A stretch of DNA of 64,000 nucleotides from Proteiniphilum saccharofermentans (GTDB taxonomy: Bacteria > Bacteroidota > Bacteroidia > Bacteroidales > Dysgonomonadaceae): positions 2,790,001-2,854,000 of the forward strand of contig NZ_LT605205.1 in the NCBI RefSeq assembly GCF_900095135.1. Direction: 5' to 3'. The notes beneath the pieces were generated by a model. That model saw only the letters and a program-made list of their open reading frames with translations, did no database searches and was not told the DNA's origin. Numbering within the stretch: the stretch's first letter is position 1; each line of letters opens with the position of its first letter. The translations under genes were made by a program, and so were the position numbers. Below, in pieces: positions 9,935 through 19,695 of this stretch.

Positions 9935-10665
9935 TTTTGATGATGAATAGTTTCGTTCTTTTGTCGGATGAAAATCTTATAAACCTCGAAATGTTGTTCC
10001 AGTGCCTTTCTGTATCCGTCCTCATCATTTTCTTTCAGATAGTGTAACAGATCCTGATGGGTTACAATCCGTCCTTCTTCTTTGAGTTTTATATTGATGG
10101 GAGCCAGGTATTCCTTGAATTTGTCTTTTACAAAGGTCATCACGGGATGCACAATATTCTGGAATTCAGCGATTGTTTTATTCCCTGTTATCTGATACAA
10201 TCTCGTATGAAAAGTAAATTCGCTGAAAGGCGCATATTCGTTGTTCTCATACATAATACCTACTTTCACAATTTCTTCAAGATCTTCGATGTCTTTCGGC
10301 GTAATATTTCTGAAAATATCGCTGCATATACCCATCTCTAAAGCAATCCTGAACCCCAGGATATCGAATAAAGCATCTTCGCTTAAAATACGGGGATCTA
10401 CTACCCGTTTCATTCCTCCCAGGATAGATGGCTCCGAAAGGATCATACCCCGCCGGGTACGGGTTTCAATCATACCCATCATCTTTAACCGGCTCAACGC
10501 TTCGCGTAACACACTCCGGGCTACACCTAAGGAAGCCGACAGCTCCATTTCATTAGGAATAGGATCCCCCGTTTGAAGATCTTTCTCTCTAAAATAGGTC
10601 AAAAGTTTGTCTTCCACCTGATCCACCAGGGTAACAGAATTATTCTGAATTTTCAGTCTTTCCAT
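9916..10665 (-). CDS. GntR-family (FadR subfamily) regulator, likely NanR-like
   Basis: Residues 10-75 form the GntR winged helix, with NEMELSASLGVARSVLREAL as the recognition region. The rest is an all-helical FCD effector domain, with FTFHTRLYQITGN and HPVMTF contributing likely metal-binding histidines. It has 249 residues, normal for FadR types. It is the first gene of the sialic-acid operon and overlaps nanM. A palindrome fitting the FadR-type site sits over its own promoter, suggesting repression relieved by a sialic-acid-derived ligand. The ligand is inferred by analogy with enterobacterial NanR, also a FadR-subfamily protein. Confidence 0.88.
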   Translation of the reverse strand: MERLKIQNNSVTLVDQVEDKLLTYFREKDLQTGDPIPNEMELSASLGVARSVLREALSRLKMMGMIETRTRRGMILSEPSILGGMKRVVDPRILSEDALFDILGFRIALEMGICSDIFRNITPKDIEDLEEIVKVGIMYENNEYAPFSEFTFHTRLYQITGNKTIAEFQNIVHPVMTFVKDKFKEYLAPINIKLKEEGRIVTHQDLLHYLKENDEDGYRKALEQHFEVYKIFIRQKNETIHHQKCVVKQ

Positions 10666-10682
10666 GAGTAATTGATATTTTT

Positions 10683-10756
10683 ACGTATTTTATACGTCTT
10701 GTATTAATTATATGATTTGTCTGACAAATATACAGTCAATATTTTTTAATAACCAA
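10683..10756 (-). promoter_or_regulatory. Promoter and GntR operators of the sialic-acid operon
   Basis: On the minus strand a -33-like TTGG (10753-10756), a 20-base spacer and a perfect -7 box TATATTTG (10725-10732) form a Bacteroidota promoter. The perfect palindrome ATTTGTCTGACAAAT (10715-10729) overlaps the -7 box and fits the FadR-family pattern TnGTnnnACnA. A second perfect palindrome, ACGTATTTTATACGT (10683-10697), lies between it and the start codon. The arrangement predicts steric repression by the regulator encoded immediately downstream. Confidence 0.7.
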
Positions 10757-11082
10757 GAAGTAACTTGCATTTTAACCAATGAAATCTATTTTTTAAATTT
10801 ATTTCACAAATACAAGCTTCTCAAGAATATTCTCTTAACTTTTAAGGAAATTAGAAAGTATTATCTCCCCTATGAATACATCCATAGTCCCAACAGATAA
10901 TCTAATCATTTATCACGAACCTGTCAAAATAATTTATATCCGATAATTTCTCCCCGTATCAAATTTCTTAGTTTTTATATCATTTCGAATGATTTACAGA
11001 ATGGAAATATTGTTTTATTTTTGTAAGATTAGTTTCTTGTGCCGGAATTAAGCAATAATGTCACCATACAAAAAACAACAAC
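10757..11082. promoter_or_regulatory. Spacer with putative promoter for the rhamnosidase cluster
   Basis: This A/T-rich spacer separates the divergent GntR and rhamnosidase genes; only short unsupported ORFs occur. A plus-strand -7 box TATTTTTG (11016-11023) matches TAnnTTTG and would give a leader of about 55 bases before the ATG at 11083. The -33 box is weak. I see no further structure. Confidence 0.5.
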
Positions 11083-13806
11083 ATGTTCTTATTAAACCGA
11101 CTAACCATTTTACACAAGTTTCAAAAGCCGGGAATTTTAATTATCCTGTCAACCTTTCTATTCTGTGCTCACAATACAGTATATGGAAATAACATTCATC
11201 CTCTCAGGATCATAAAACTTACCTGCGAGTATCAACAAGATCCACTACTGGTTGCTTCAGGCACACCTCTTTTCGGATGGCAACTGCAATCGGATAAGCA
11301 GGAAATACGCCAGTCAGCTTACACCATAGAGGTTTATACCCGTATCAACGGGAAAGAAATAAAAATATGGGATTCGGGAAAAGTGCTATCCGGTCAAAGC
11401 CAACAGGTAAAATACGACGGCAGGGAAACATTGGAACCGGGAAAAGAGTATCGGTGGAGAGTCAAGGTCTGGGATACACGTAATTACTCTTCGGAATGGA
11501 GTGAAATGGACAGATTCCGGATGGCTCCTTCGGATACGGAATTAAAAGCCGAATGGATCGGAGCGATTGACAAAAAAGAGGCCAATATCCCGGAAGGAAG
11601 AATCTATCACGCACTGGCTGCCTCATCGGAAGCAGCCGAAAAATGGATGAATACCCATCCCCTTTCCAAAAGAAGTATCTATCTGAGAAAAGATTTTTCC
11701 ATCGATAAGAAAATCAGAGAGGCAATTATTTATATCAGCGGATTAGGCCACTATGAACTTTCATTGAACGGAGAAAAGGTGGGAGATTCCCGGTTTGATC
11801 CCATGTGGAGTGATTACGACAAGACAATCTATTATAATGCCTATGATGTGACTCATTCCCTGCAACAGAACAACGCAATCGGAGTATTGTTGGGGAACGG
11901 ATTCTTTAATCAGCAGGGTGGCCGGTACGTAAAAATGCAGGTGAGTTTTGGTCCCCCTACCCTGTTTTTTAAACTTCATATAACTTATACGGACGGCACA
12001 AAAGAGGAAATCGATTCGAACGAAAACTGGAAATATTCTTTAAGCCCCATTATCTTCAATGATATGTATGGCGGCGAAGATTATGACGCAAGGCTGGAGC
12101 AGAATGGGTGGGATAGTTATGGATTCGATGAGTCGGACTGGTTACCGGTAGTGGTACAAAGTGCCCCCAATGGGCGTCTTACACCACAGACCACTGCTTC
12201 CGTTAAAATAATGGAAACATACACACCTAAGTCGGTGAAAAAAGTGGGTGATGCATATGTCTTCGATATGGGACAAAACCTATCAGGCTTTCCAAAGATC
12301 AAAGTCTCGGGAAAGTCAGGAGATAAAGTCAGATTGACAGTAGGTGAAAACATTCACGAAGACGGTTCCGTAAATCAATCACAATCGGGATCGCCCTATT
12401 ATTACGAATACACTTTAAAAGGAGAGACGCAAGAGACATGGCATCCCCGTTTCTCCTATTACGGTTATAAATATGTCCAGGCAGATGGTGTCAAGCCGGA
12501 AGAGGTACAGTCCCATTTCGTGTATAATTCGAGCACCCGGACAGGTCGTTTTCACTGTTCGAATGAGATTTTCAATGAGGCTCACCGGATTATTGTGAAT
12601 GCGATCAAAAGTAATATGCACGCTGTGTTTACCGATTGTCCCCACCGTGAAAAACTCGGATGGCTGGAACAGGTACATCTGAACGGTCCCGGACTGTTTT
12701 ACAATTTTGACCTGACCACGTTTGCACCGAAGATCATGCAGGATATACGCGATGCACAGCTTCCAAACGGTCTGGTTCCCGATATTGCTCCCGAGTATGT
12801 TATTTTTGAAGGAGGATTCCGCGATTCTCCCGAATGGGGAAGTACGGCCGTTTTCCTGCCGTTCATGTATTACCGGTTCTACGGAGATAAATCCCTGATC
12901 ATGGAATACTACGACGTAATGAAAAAGTATGCCGATTACCTTTCTTCTACCGCAACTGACCATATTGTGTCACACGGGCTGGGAGACTGGTGCGATTACC
13001 GGAAAGACGAACCCTACGGCGTATCCAAGAACACTCCGGTACCTTTGTCCGCATCTGCTCACTATTATATGGTGATTGACTACCTTGTACAGGCTGCCGA
13101 AATAATGGATAAATCCGACGATTATGACTACTATTCAACGCTCAGGGAGCAGGTAAAAAATGCATTTAACAAAGAATTCTTCGATGAAAACACTCGGCAA
13201 TACGGTACGGGAAGTCAGGCATCGAATGCTATGCCGCTGTTTGCGGGTATTGTGGAACCTCCACACAAACAAGCCGTACTGGATAATTTAATAAAAGACA
13301 TACAAGAAAAAGGGTACCGGCTCTCCACGGGAGATGTCGGAAACAGGTACCTGTTCCAAACGTTGGCCGATAACGGATTAAACGAAGTCATGTATAAAAT
13401 GCATAATCATAGGGAAGTGCCTGGATACGGTTTCCAGTTGCAATTCGGTGCCACAACACTTACCGAGTTATGGGATCCGAGAGACGGCGCATCATGGAAT
13501 CACTTCATGATGGGCCAGATTGAGGAGTGGTTCTACAAATCACTGGCAGGAATAACGACAGAAGACTACAGTGGTTTCCAAAATATAGTGATTGCACCGA
13601 AACCGGTGGGAGACCTGAAGTTTGTAGAAGCATCCTACGATACTTTGTATGGCACAATCTCCGTCAACTGGAAAATCGATGGCGATCAATTTAAAATGGA
13701 TTTGTTCGTCCCGCACAATTGTACTGCCAAAGTGTATCTTCCGCAACAAAAAGATTATAAAGATGTTGGAAGCGGACATCATTCGTTTACAACAACAATA
13801 AATTAA
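11083..13806 (+). CDS. Alpha-L-rhamnosidase, GH78 (first of four)
   Basis: This 907-residue secreted enzyme has an N-terminal hydrophobic signal, an Fn3-like domain with ARQSAYTIE-type sequence (here IRQSAYTIEVYT), rhamnosidase N-terminal beta domains, and the (alpha/alpha)6 catalytic barrel. DCPHREKLGW places the candidate general acid at Glu523; the later GATTLTELWDP supplies the second carboxylate. It would remove terminal alpha-L-rhamnose from plant or microbial glycans. It opens a four-gene plus-strand run of related enzymes with no SusC/SusD between them. The His where the others have Gln in DCPQRE is a sign of divergence. Confidence 0.92.
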   Translation: MFLLNRLTILHKFQKPGILIILSTFLFCAHNTVYGNNIHPLRIIKLTCEYQQDPLLVASGTPLFGWQLQSDKQEIRQSAYTIEVYTRINGKEIKIWDSGKVLSGQSQQVKYDGRETLEPGKEYRWRVKVWDTRNYSSEWSEMDRFRMAPSDTELKAEWIGAIDKKEANIPEGRIYHALAASSEAAEKWMNTHPLSKRSIYLRKDFSIDKKIREAIIYISGLGHYELSLNGEKVGDSRFDPMWSDYDKTIYYNAYDVTHSLQQNNAIGVLLGNGFFNQQGGRYVKMQVSFGPPTLFFKLHITYTDGTKEEIDSNENWKYSLSPIIFNDMYGGEDYDARLEQNGWDSYGFDESDWLPVVVQSAPNGRLTPQTTASVKIMETYTPKSVKKVGDAYVFDMGQNLSGFPKIKVSGKSGDKVRLTVGENIHEDGSVNQSQSGSPYYYEYTLKGETQETWHPRFSYYGYKYVQADGVKPEEVQSHFVYNSSTRTGRFHCSNEIFNEAHRIIVNAIKSNMHAVFTDCPHREKLGWLEQVHLNGPGLFYNFDLTTFAPKIMQDIRDAQLPNGLVPDIAPEYVIFEGGFRDSPEWGSTAVFLPFMYYRFYGDKSLIMEYYDVMKKYADYLSSTATDHIVSHGLGDWCDYRKDEPYGVSKNTPVPLSASAHYYMVIDYLVQAAEIMDKSDDYDYYSTLREQVKNAFNKEFFDENTRQYGTGSQASNAMPLFAGIVEPPHKQAVLDNLIKDIQEKGYRLSTGDVGNRYLFQTLADNGLNEVMYKMHNHREVPGYGFQLQFGATTLTELWDPRDGASWNHFMMGQIEEWFYKSLAGITTEDYSGFQNIVIAPKPVGDLKFVEASYDTLYGTISVNWKIDGDQFKMDLFVPHNCTAKVYLPQQKDYKDVGSGHHSFTTTIN

Positions 13807-13811
13807 TTCGA

Positions 13812-13850
13812 TAATTTAACGATTTAACGATTTGATAATTAATCAGATGA
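13812..13850. repeat. Short-period A/T repeat in intergenic spacer
   Basis: The spacer between the first two rhamnosidase genes contains repeated gat(a/t)atttaacgattt-like units. It resembles the other spacer repeats in this window and shows no terminator or coding potential. Confidence 0.5.
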
Positions 13851-13909
13851 CCAATAAATATACAAATCAGCAAATCGTATTTGGCCTATACTAAAACAAT
13901 CTTTTATTT

Positions 13910-16558
13910 ATGGTAAAATTATACAGATATACCATTCTGGTTATACTACTTTCGTTCAGTTATTTTCTGAAAGGGGGATCATCTTCCTTGCCGGTCGATC
14001 TGAAAACCGATCATCTGGAAAATCCCATCGGCATAGATAACCCTAATCCCAGATTGGCATGGAGGATTGAGGACAACAGGCAGGGAGCACGGCAGTCCGC
14101 CTACAGGGTCATCATTGGCACCGATTCCCTGAAAGTACTTAACGGGAAAGGCGATGTATGGGATTCCGGAAAGATGAACTCAGACCGGCAGTTAGTCACT
14201 TACGCAGGAAATAGCCTTGCCCCTTTCACAAAATATTACTGGAAAGTGATGATATGGGATGCAGGGCAGAATGAAAGCATCTCCGGTATCCAATCTTTTG
14301 AAACGGGGATGATGGATATCAGCCACTGGCAGGGGAACTGGATCAGCGACGGGAGGGATATCCATTATGCACCCGCTCCCTACTTCCGTAAAAAATTCGA
14401 AACCGCCAAGGAAATCGCATCGGCCCGTGTATATATTGCCGTCGCCGGATTATATGAACTCCATATCAACGGAGAAAAGATAGGCAACCAGCGCCTCGAT
14501 CCGATGTACACCCGCTACGACAGGCGTAACCTCTATGTCACCCACGATGTGACCGCTCAACTGCAGAAAGGAGAAAATGCCATCGGGGTGATCCTCGGCA
14601 ACGGTTGGTATAATCATCAGTCAATGGCGGTATGGGATTTTCACCGGGCGCCCTGGCGCAACCGTCCCGCTTTCTGTCTGGACCTGCGTATCACCTATAC
14701 CGATGGCACTGTGGAGATCATCCCCACTAACCTGAGTTGGAAAAAATCGGACAGCCCGGTCATCTTTAACAGTATTTACACAGGGGAGCATTACGACGCA
14801 CGGCTGGAACAGGATGGATGGAGCAAGCCGGAGTTTGATGATTCACAATGGCAGGAAGTAGGATTACGCTCTACTCCCTCTCAGAATATTACCGCCCAAC
14901 AATTGAGACCGATACGGAATGTATTGACGATCCCCGCTAAATCAGTCCACAAGATAGATGAAAAGACCTATGTGTACGACTTCGGGCAAAATATGTCGGG
15001 GGTAACCAGGATAAAGGTTTCCGGCGAAGAAGGTACGGAACTACGGATAAAGCATGGAGAACGTCTGTATGATAACGGACGGATCAATATGTCCAATATC
15101 GATGTGTATTACCGGGGGGATAGGGAAAAAGATCCTTTCCAGACGGATATACTGATATTGAGCGGAAAAGGAGAAGATGAATTTATGACCCGCTTCAACT
15201 ACAAAGGGTTCCGGTATGTGGAAATAACAAGCAGTAAACCGGTTGAACTGGATAAAAACAACCTGACTGCTTATTTTATGCATAGCGATGTACCGCCGAT
15301 CGGGAAAATTGAGACTTCAAGTGACCTTATCAATAAATTATGGTGGGCAACAAATAATGCTTATCTGTCGAACCTGATGGGTTATCCCACCGATTGCCCG
15401 CAACGCGAAAAGAACGGATGGACCGGTGATGGCCATTTTGCCATAGAGACCGCCCTCTACAATTTCGACGGTATCACCGTATATGAGAAATGGCTGGCCG
15501 ACCACCGGGACGAACAACAACCCAATGGAGTGTTGCCCGACATTATTCCTACGGGAGGATGGGGTTATGGAACTCATAACGGATTAGACTGGACCAGTAC
15601 AATTGCCATTATTCCCTGGGAAATATACAGGTTCTATGGTGACAGTAAACTATTGGAAGACTGTTACGGGAACATCAAACGGTATGTGGATTATGTGGAT
15701 CGTACAAGTCCCGGGGGTCTGACCTCCTGGGGACGTGGCGACTGGGTACCGGTGAAATCACGTTCGAACCTGGAACTGACTTCCTCCGTCTATTTCTATG
15801 TAGATGCAAAAATACTGGCCGAAGCGTCAAAACTGTTCGGGAAAGAAACAGATCATCAATATTACTCCGCATTGGCAGAGAAAATCAAAAATGCGATCAA
15901 CAAGAAATACCTGGATCGTGAAACCGGTATTTACGCCAGCGGAACCCAAACCGAACTAAGTGTTCCGTTACAATGGAAAGTAGTACCGGAGGATATGATA
16001 CCTAAAGTAGCACAGAACCTTGCGAAGAAAGTGGAAGAAGCCGGATTCCATTTAGATGTGGGTGTATTAGGGGCCAAAGCTATTTTAAACGCATTAAGTG
16101 AAAACGGCTATCCCGATGTAGCGTATAAGGTAGCGGTGCAGGACACTTATCCCTCCTGGGGATGGTGGATTGTGAATGGAGCCACTACCCTGCTTGAGAA
16201 CTGGGATCTGGATGCCGAGCGGGACATCTCCGACAATCATATGATGTTCGGCGAGATCGGCGCGTGGTTCTTCAAAGGACTGGGAGGCATCTACCCCGAT
16301 GCCGCACAGCCCGGTTTCAAGCATATTATCCTGCGCCCCCATTTTGAAAAAGATTTGGAGCGGTTCGATGCACAGTTTAATTCACCCCATGGCCTGATCC
16401 GTTCTCAATGGAAATGGGAAGGAGGAAAGATAAACTATCAGGTTGTGGTACCTGCGAACAGCAGTGCCACTTTGTATCTTCCCGATTATGTGGAAGGAAA
16501 CAAATTAATAAAACTGGATGCAGGAACTCATAGTTTTACATTTAAGATAAGTGGCTGA
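13910..16558 (+). CDS. Alpha-L-rhamnosidase, GH78 (second of four)
   Basis: An 882-residue paralogue of the preceding enzyme with its own signal peptide (LSFSYFLKGGSS region). Order of parts: Fn3-like domain (ARQSAYRVI), beta-sandwich domains with GLYELHINGEKIGNQRLDP, an HYDARLEQDGW segment, then the alpha-barrel. DCPQREKNGWTGD puts the general acid at Glu500, and GATTLLENWD gives the second acidic residue. It differs strongly from the first and third genes, so the cluster likely covers several rhamnosyl linkages rather than being a recent duplication. Exported, probably periplasmic. Confidence 0.93.
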   Translation: MVKLYRYTILVILLSFSYFLKGGSSSLPVDLKTDHLENPIGIDNPNPRLAWRIEDNRQGARQSAYRVIIGTDSLKVLNGKGDVWDSGKMNSDRQLVTYAGNSLAPFTKYYWKVMIWDAGQNESISGIQSFETGMMDISHWQGNWISDGRDIHYAPAPYFRKKFETAKEIASARVYIAVAGLYELHINGEKIGNQRLDPMYTRYDRRNLYVTHDVTAQLQKGENAIGVILGNGWYNHQSMAVWDFHRAPWRNRPAFCLDLRITYTDGTVEIIPTNLSWKKSDSPVIFNSIYTGEHYDARLEQDGWSKPEFDDSQWQEVGLRSTPSQNITAQQLRPIRNVLTIPAKSVHKIDEKTYVYDFGQNMSGVTRIKVSGEEGTELRIKHGERLYDNGRINMSNIDVYYRGDREKDPFQTDILILSGKGEDEFMTRFNYKGFRYVEITSSKPVELDKNNLTAYFMHSDVPPIGKIETSSDLINKLWWATNNAYLSNLMGYPTDCPQREKNGWTGDGHFAIETALYNFDGITVYEKWLADHRDEQQPNGVLPDIIPTGGWGYGTHNGLDWTSTIAIIPWEIYRFYGDSKLLEDCYGNIKRYVDYVDRTSPGGLTSWGRGDWVPVKSRSNLELTSSVYFYVDAKILAEASKLFGKETDHQYYSALAEKIKNAINKKYLDRETGIYASGTQTELSVPLQWKVVPEDMIPKVAQNLAKKVEEAGFHLDVGVLGAKAILNALSENGYPDVAYKVAVQDTYPSWGWWIVNGATTLLENWDLDAERDISDNHMMFGEIGAWFFKGLGGIYPDAAQPGFKHIILRPHFEKDLERFDAQFNSPHGLIRSQWKWEGGKINYQVVVPANSSATLYLPDYVEGNKLIKLDAGTHSFTFKISG

Positions 16559-16563
16559 AGGTT

Positions 16564-16608
16564 GATGTGGTGATGTGGTGATGTGGTGATGTGATGATGT
16601 GATGATTT
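16564..16608. repeat. 9-bp tandem repeat gatgtggtg
   Basis: Three exact copies of gatgtggtg are followed by two of gatgtgatg, starting five bases after the rhamnosidase stop. The remaining spacer to 16716 is pyrimidine-rich (repeats of ttctaatttct-like sequence) and resembles the spacer at 19620-19690. Function unknown; slippage would be harmless here because no gene is involved. Confidence 0.8.
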
Positions 16609-16716
16609 AACGATTTGATAATTGGCTGATTACCCTGTTATTCTTCCCTTCTCCAATTCTATACTTCTCCAATTCCGACTTCTAATTTCTAACTTCTGAG
16701 TTCAAAATTTAATCAT

Positions 16717-19506
16717 ATGAAACGAATAATCTTTTTTCTGGCTATACTAATTCTCACCTCTCTAGCTATAACGGTTTTTGGGAAGGAAAAAGCATCAGTC
16801 GCTCCGGTGAATCTCACCTGTGAACACCTGAAGAATCCGGCAAGTCTGGATGTAGCGCATCCACGTTTTAGTTGGACACTCCAACCGACCGATGAATCAG
16901 CTTACGGACAACGACAAACAGCATACCGCATACTGGTAGGAAGTTCACAGCAAAAAAGGGCTGACCATTTCGGCGACATGTGGGACAGCGGATGGATCGA
17001 ATCAGACAATATGCAACTGATCGAATACAACGGCAAACCGCTGCGGTCTGACGAGAAATATTTCTGGAAAGTAGCCGTAAAGGATGAAAACGGCAATGAA
17101 TCGGGTTACAGCGAAGTAGCCAAATGGAGTACCGGATTGTTCTCACAGGAAGAATGGACAGCCAAGTGGATCGGTACGGACAAGGCTTACGATCCGGCGG
17201 AAGGACCTAACAAAATATATGATCCGTGGTTCCGGAAAACTTTCGATTTAAAGGAAAACCCGTCTAAAGCGACGCTGTTTGTCGCTTCGGTAGGATATCA
17301 TGAAGTATATGTCAACGGGAAAAGAATCGATGATCATGTACTTGCACCGGCAGTAACGGACCATACTAAACGGGCGCGTTACATTGCCTACGATATTGCA
17401 CCCGCACTTACATCCGGCACAAACGTCATCGCCCTATGGCTGGGAACTTCGTGGTCTATCTTTGCTCCTTACGCAACGGCCGATAAACCTCGTACCCCTT
17501 TGGTAATCGCCCAGACGGATATCTACGATGCCAACGACCGCAAGCTGGCGAGGATCGCTACCGATCAGTCGTGGAAAACCTATCCGAGTCCCAATAAGCT
17601 GATTGGGAACTGGGGATTTGGAGTAGGAGGATATGGAGGCGAGATATGGGATGCTAGTAAAGAGGTGGAAGAGTGGAACCTGGCAACCCTGGACGACCGC
17701 AACTGGAAAAACGCCACAGTATACACACCGGCGCTTGAACTATCAACTCAGCAGGTAGAAACCAACATCCTGATTGACGAGATTCATCCGGTCGCCGTCG
17801 AATCCCGCCCCGATGGCTCTTACCGTGTGGATATGGGCGTAAATTTCGCGGGATGGACACAAATATCAGTACAGGGCAACCCCGGCGATACCATCCGGTT
17901 CCTGTTTTCGGAAAGAGAGCAGGAAGAAATAACGTTCGGGTTGATGAACGCTTACGTTATCGGTGCTTCAGGAAAAGGCACATTTGAAAATCGATTCAAC
18001 TACAGTTCGGGAAGATGGATCACGATTAAAGGCTTGAGATCGGCTCCCAAAAAAGAGGAGATCAAAGGATGGATGGTACGTACCGCTTTCGATGACGCAG
18101 CCCGTTTCGAGTGTTCCGATCCGTTGCAGAACTGGATCTACAATACGGTAAAATGGACTTTTGAGAATCTGTCTCTTGGCGGATTTATCGTCGACTGTCC
18201 CCAACGCGAACGATTCGGCTATGGCGGCGATGCACATGCCACTTCCGAAACCGGCCTGTTTAATTACAAACTGGGTGCTTTCTATACCAAATGGCTGGAA
18301 GACTGGCGAGACGTACAGGGAACAGAACCGATGACAGGCAATATGAACGATCCGGAATGGGCACGCAAGCAGGAAGGAAGCGGCAGGATACTGGGTGGAG
18401 GTATACTCCCTCAGACAGCACCGACCTACCATGGTGGCGGCGGCCCGGCATGGGGCGGAATAGTGGTCACCCTCCCGTGGTTCATATACCAACATCATGG
18501 TGATATGCGGGTGCTCGAAGATAATTTCGAAATGATCAAAGGCTGGTTGAAATTTCTCGATACTCATGTAGAAAACGATATGCTCAAACGGTACGGCGCA
18601 CGGTGGGATTTCCTGGGCGACTGGCTCTGGCCGGGAGCTACGTCGCAAGGGATGAATAACTATTCCGATGAAAATATCTTTTTCAATAACTGCTATTGGG
18701 TATATAACCTGAAAACTGCAACACAAATTGCCAGGGTGATCGGAAGAACTGAAGAGGCAGAACAATGGGCGCGTCAGGCAGAACAGTCATCTAAAGCTAT
18801 CCATGCCAAATATTATCATCCGGACGATCATAATTATTCGGACAGATCGATGCGGAGCCTTTCTGCGGCTCTCTATGGCGATATCATGCCGGCTGAATTA
18901 CGCCCAAAAGTGATGGAGAGACTGGCTGAAGAGATTCTCGTTCATAAGAACGGACATATCGACGTAGGGATCACCGGTGGTGCAATGCTTTTTAAAGTAT
19001 TACGTGAAGAGGGGCGAGACGACCTCATCTATTCCATGACATCCCAGACCACCTATCCGGGTTGGGGCCTAATGCGTGAAAGCGGAGCCACCACCATTTG
19101 GGAGATGTGGGAAAAAGATCTCCCAGGCCACTCTCTGCTGCACAGCTCTTATCTCTATCCCGGTGCATGGTATATCGATGGTGTGGCCGGTATCAGAAGG
19201 GATGCCGATGTTCCCGGATTCAGAAAGTTTATGGTACGGATACCCAAACTCACCGAAACACAAATATCCTCTGCAAAAGCTTCATTCGATTCTCCGGCCG
19301 GGTTGATAGAATCCTCATGGGAGCGTGAAAACGGAAGGATTACATTAAATGTAACTGTACCGCCAAACTGTACGGCAACAGTCCTGTTTCCCGATGATAA
19401 CGGAAAAACCGTACATGTGAATGCTGAACATGTCAAAGAAACTGGCAGAAAAGAAGGATATATCCTGTTTGAAATACCGGCAGGAAAATACCGGTTCAGT
19501 AATTGA
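16717..19506 (+). CDS. Alpha-L-rhamnosidase, GH78 (third of four)
   Basis: A 929-residue secreted GH78 enzyme. After a signal peptide (MKRIIFFLAILILTSLAITVFG) comes an Fn3-like domain with the family phrase LTCEHLKNPASLD, beta domains, then the catalytic barrel. DCPQRERFGYGGDAHA marks the general acid, Glu498; GATTIWEMWE marks the second acid. A glycine-rich insert (THGGGGPAWG-like, around residue 570) lines the region between them. It is the longest of the four, mostly in the mid-catalytic region. Exact substrate not deducible; rhamnose-containing pectin or glycoside is the general expectation for the family. Confidence 0.92.
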   Translation: MKRIIFFLAILILTSLAITVFGKEKASVAPVNLTCEHLKNPASLDVAHPRFSWTLQPTDESAYGQRQTAYRILVGSSQQKRADHFGDMWDSGWIESDNMQLIEYNGKPLRSDEKYFWKVAVKDENGNESGYSEVAKWSTGLFSQEEWTAKWIGTDKAYDPAEGPNKIYDPWFRKTFDLKENPSKATLFVASVGYHEVYVNGKRIDDHVLAPAVTDHTKRARYIAYDIAPALTSGTNVIALWLGTSWSIFAPYATADKPRTPLVIAQTDIYDANDRKLARIATDQSWKTYPSPNKLIGNWGFGVGGYGGEIWDASKEVEEWNLATLDDRNWKNATVYTPALELSTQQVETNILIDEIHPVAVESRPDGSYRVDMGVNFAGWTQISVQGNPGDTIRFLFSEREQEEITFGLMNAYVIGASGKGTFENRFNYSSGRWITIKGLRSAPKKEEIKGWMVRTAFDDAARFECSDPLQNWIYNTVKWTFENLSLGGFIVDCPQRERFGYGGDAHATSETGLFNYKLGAFYTKWLEDWRDVQGTEPMTGNMNDPEWARKQEGSGRILGGGILPQTAPTYHGGGGPAWGGIVVTLPWFIYQHHGDMRVLEDNFEMIKGWLKFLDTHVENDMLKRYGARWDFLGDWLWPGATSQGMNNYSDENIFFNNCYWVYNLKTATQIARVIGRTEEAEQWARQAEQSSKAIHAKYYHPDDHNYSDRSMRSLSAALYGDIMPAELRPKVMERLAEEILVHKNGHIDVGITGGAMLFKVLREEGRDDLIYSMTSQTTYPGWGLMRESGATTIWEMWEKDLPGHSLLHSSYLYPGAWYIDGVAGIRRDADVPGFRKFMVRIPKLTETQISSAKASFDSPAGLIESSWERENGRITLNVTVPPNCTATVLFPDDNGKTVHVNAEHVKETGRKEGYILFEIPAGKYRFSN

Positions 19507-19529
19507 CCGATATTGATTTGATAATATGC

Positions 19530-19690
19530 TAATATGTCAATATGAATAAGGTGGGAAGGTGGTTTAAGTGAAAAATTAAAAGTGAAAAGTGAATTTTTTT
19601 TGAAACTGCTAATTGGATAATTAGTAATTCTACTTCTCCACTTCTAACTTCTTATTTCTTATTTCTGAGTTCTAATTTCTAACTTCTTAA
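19530..19690. repeat. Low-complexity spacer with pyrimidine-rich repeats
   Basis: The spacer between the third and fourth rhamnosidase genes has gtgaaaa/aagtgaa repeats followed by repeated acttcttatttct-like units. The end closely resembles the end of the spacer at 16640-16705. No coding sequence and no clear terminator. Confidence 0.55.
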
Positions 19691-19695
19691 TCAAT

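Noticed and set aside
12415-12963. Long minus-strand frame opposite the first rhamnosidase gene
   Set aside because: Antisense shadow of a well-supported coding region with no domain features.
17968-18765. 265-codon frame opposite the third rhamnosidase gene
   Set aside because: Antisense to catalytic GH78 sequence; composition follows the real gene.
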